Positions 37,064-38,378 of a stretch of DNA of 38,378 nt are shown one piece after another. The notes under the pieces were generated by a model that ran no database searches, was not told the origin of the DNA, and was given only the letters and a program-made list of their open reading frames with translations. The stretch is from Clostridia bacterium. Its GTDB lineage: Bacteria; Bacillota; Clostridia; TANB77; CAG-508. A program made the translations under genes and the position numbers. Numbering within the stretch: the stretch's first letter is position 1; each line of letters opens with the position of its first letter. The stretch covers positions 1 to 38,378 of the forward strand of contig JAAWNJ010000009.1 of NCBI GenBank assembly GCA_022798895.1, read 5' to 3'.

Positions 37064-37900
37064 ATGAAAATAACAAAAGTAGAGGCATTAGCCAATATAG
37101 CAAATGAAATTAGAATGGGAGCTATTGAACAAGTCTATGAAGCGCAATCAGGACATCCAGGAGGTGCACTTTCTTGTAGTGATATTTTAGCAGTTTTATA
37201 CTTTAACCAAATGAATATAGACCCAAAACAACCTAACTCACCAGCAAGAGATAGATTTATACTATCAAAAGGACATTGCTCGCCAGCATTATATGCTACT
37301 TTAGCAAAGAAAGGCTACTTTGAGAAAACGGAGCTAAAAGGATTTAGAAAAGTAGAAAGTAATTTACAAGGACATCCAGATATGAATAAAGTACCAGGAG
37401 TAGATATGACGACTGGTTCTTTGGGCCAAGGATTATCAGCAGCAGTAGGAATGGCAATTGGATCTAAAATGGATAGTGCTGGTTGTAGAGTGTATTGCTT
37501 GGTTGGAGATGGAGAAATCGAAGAAGGGCAAATCTGGGAAGCAGCAATGATAGCTAGCAAAAATAAATTAGACAATTTATGTGTCATTGTAGATCATAAT
37601 GGATTACAAATTGATGGAACAGTAGAAGAGGTTGCAGGGTTAGTAGATATTAAAGAGAAATTTGAAAGCTTTGGTTTTTATACAATAGAAATTGATGGAC
37701 ATGATATAGAAGAAATTATTCAGGCTTTCCAAGCAGCTAGACAAGAAAAGGGAAGACCAACAGCAATTATTGCTAATACCATAAAAGGGAAAGGAGTTTC
37801 TTTTATGGAAGGAAAAGCGCAGTGGCATGGAAAAGCGCCTAATAAGGAAGAATATGAAGAGGCAATCAATGAATTAAAGTTACAACAAATTATTGGATAA
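37064..37900 (+). CDS. Transketolase N-terminal subunit
   Basis: SGHPGGALSCSDILAVLYF, DRFILSKGH, GSLGQGLSAAVGMA, VGDGEIEEGQIWEAAM. Confidence 0.95.
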   Translation: MKITKVEALANIANEIRMGAIEQVYEAQSGHPGGALSCSDILAVLYFNQMNIDPKQPNSPARDRFILSKGHCSPALYATLAKKGYFEKTELKGFRKVESNLQGHPDMNKVPGVDMTTGSLGQGLSAAVGMAIGSKMDSAGCRVYCLVGDGEIEEGQIWEAAMIASKNKLDNLCVIVDHNGLQIDGTVEEVAGLVDIKEKFESFGFYTIEIDGHDIEEIIQAFQAARQEKGRPTAIIANTIKGKGVSFMEGKAQWHGKAPNKEEYEEAINELKLQQIIG

Positions 37901-37925
37901 AAATAAAGGAAAGAAGTGAAGAAAA

Positions 37926-38378
37926 ATGAAAGAAGAGAAAAAAATAGCAACTCGCCAAAGTTATGGAGAAGCTTTAGCGAAACTAGGAGAAAAAAATAAT
38001 GATATAGTAGTATTAGATGCAGATTTGTCGAGTGCTACCAAAACGAATATTTTTGCAGAGAAATTTCCAGATAGATTCATTAATGTAGGAATTGCAGAAC
38101 AAAATTTAATGGGAACAGCAGCAGGACTTGCTGCCTATGGAAAAATACCTTTTGTTAGTACATTTGCTGTATTTGCAACAGGAAGAGCCTATGACCAAAT
38201 TCGTAATAGTATTTGTTATCCAAAACTAAATGTTAAAATATGTGCAACACATGCAGGCTTAACAGTAGGCGAAGATGGAGCAACACATCAAATGTTAGAA
38301 GATTTAAGTTTGATGAGAACACTTCCTAATATGACAGTCATTTCTCCTTCAGATGATACACAAACTAGATGGGCGATA
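37926..38378 (+). CDS. Transketolase C-terminal subunit, 3' truncated by window edge
   Basis: [61 protein letters not shown], open to window end. Confidence 0.93.
   Translation, partial: MKEEKKIATRQSYGEALAKLGEKNNDIVVLDADLSSATKTNIFAEKFPDRFINVGIAEQNLMGTAAGLAAYGKIPFVSTFAVFATGRAYDQIRNSICYPKLNVKICATHAGLTVGEDGATHQMLEDLSLMRTLPNMTVISPSDDTQTRWAI

Noticed and set aside
1-38378. CRISPR array or prophage
   Set aside because: No regularly spaced direct repeats, Cas genes, integrase or phage structural genes were seen; RhuM alone is not evidence for a prophage.

Overview
Low-GC Firmicutes (Clostridia-like) chromosomal window with mostly forward housekeeping genes. These include a P-type ATPase (5' truncated), purB, a polysaccharide deacetylase, a TrxR-like flavoprotein with thioredoxin, Fic, T-box/thrS, DUF3006 with a ComEC-like MBL hydrolase, a sigK-like gene, tRNA-Leu, a GH73-like glucosaminidase, IreB, RuvX, DUF1292, RbgA/YlqF, MrnC, tRNA-Glu, RecN, UraA, Upp and a two-subunit transketolase (last gene truncated). 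The accessory content of most interest is: (1) a compact cohesin/dockerin locus (22.5-28.7 kb) with a cohesin+dockerin protein, a cohesin+LPQTG wall anchor and a 1445-aa dockerin protein with a transglutaminase-like core and duplicated F5/8C modules; (2) several orphan, compositionally distinct monocistronic genes with their own sigma-A-type promoter, a palindrome 9-10 nt after the -10 box (three, plus a looser case at purB) and a terminator hairpin; (3) an operon of apparent pseudo-enzymes (ParA/MinD-like with non-canonical P-loop and AT-hook-like motifs; GAF plus degenerate GGDEF); (4) a RhuM gene bracketed by 29-bp direct repeats that duplicate the ribosome-binding site and start codon of ylqF; (5) a sigK reading frame broken near its N-terminus; (6) two large palindromic or three-way-junction intergenic elements. 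Family calls come from motif recognition only; no database search was run.
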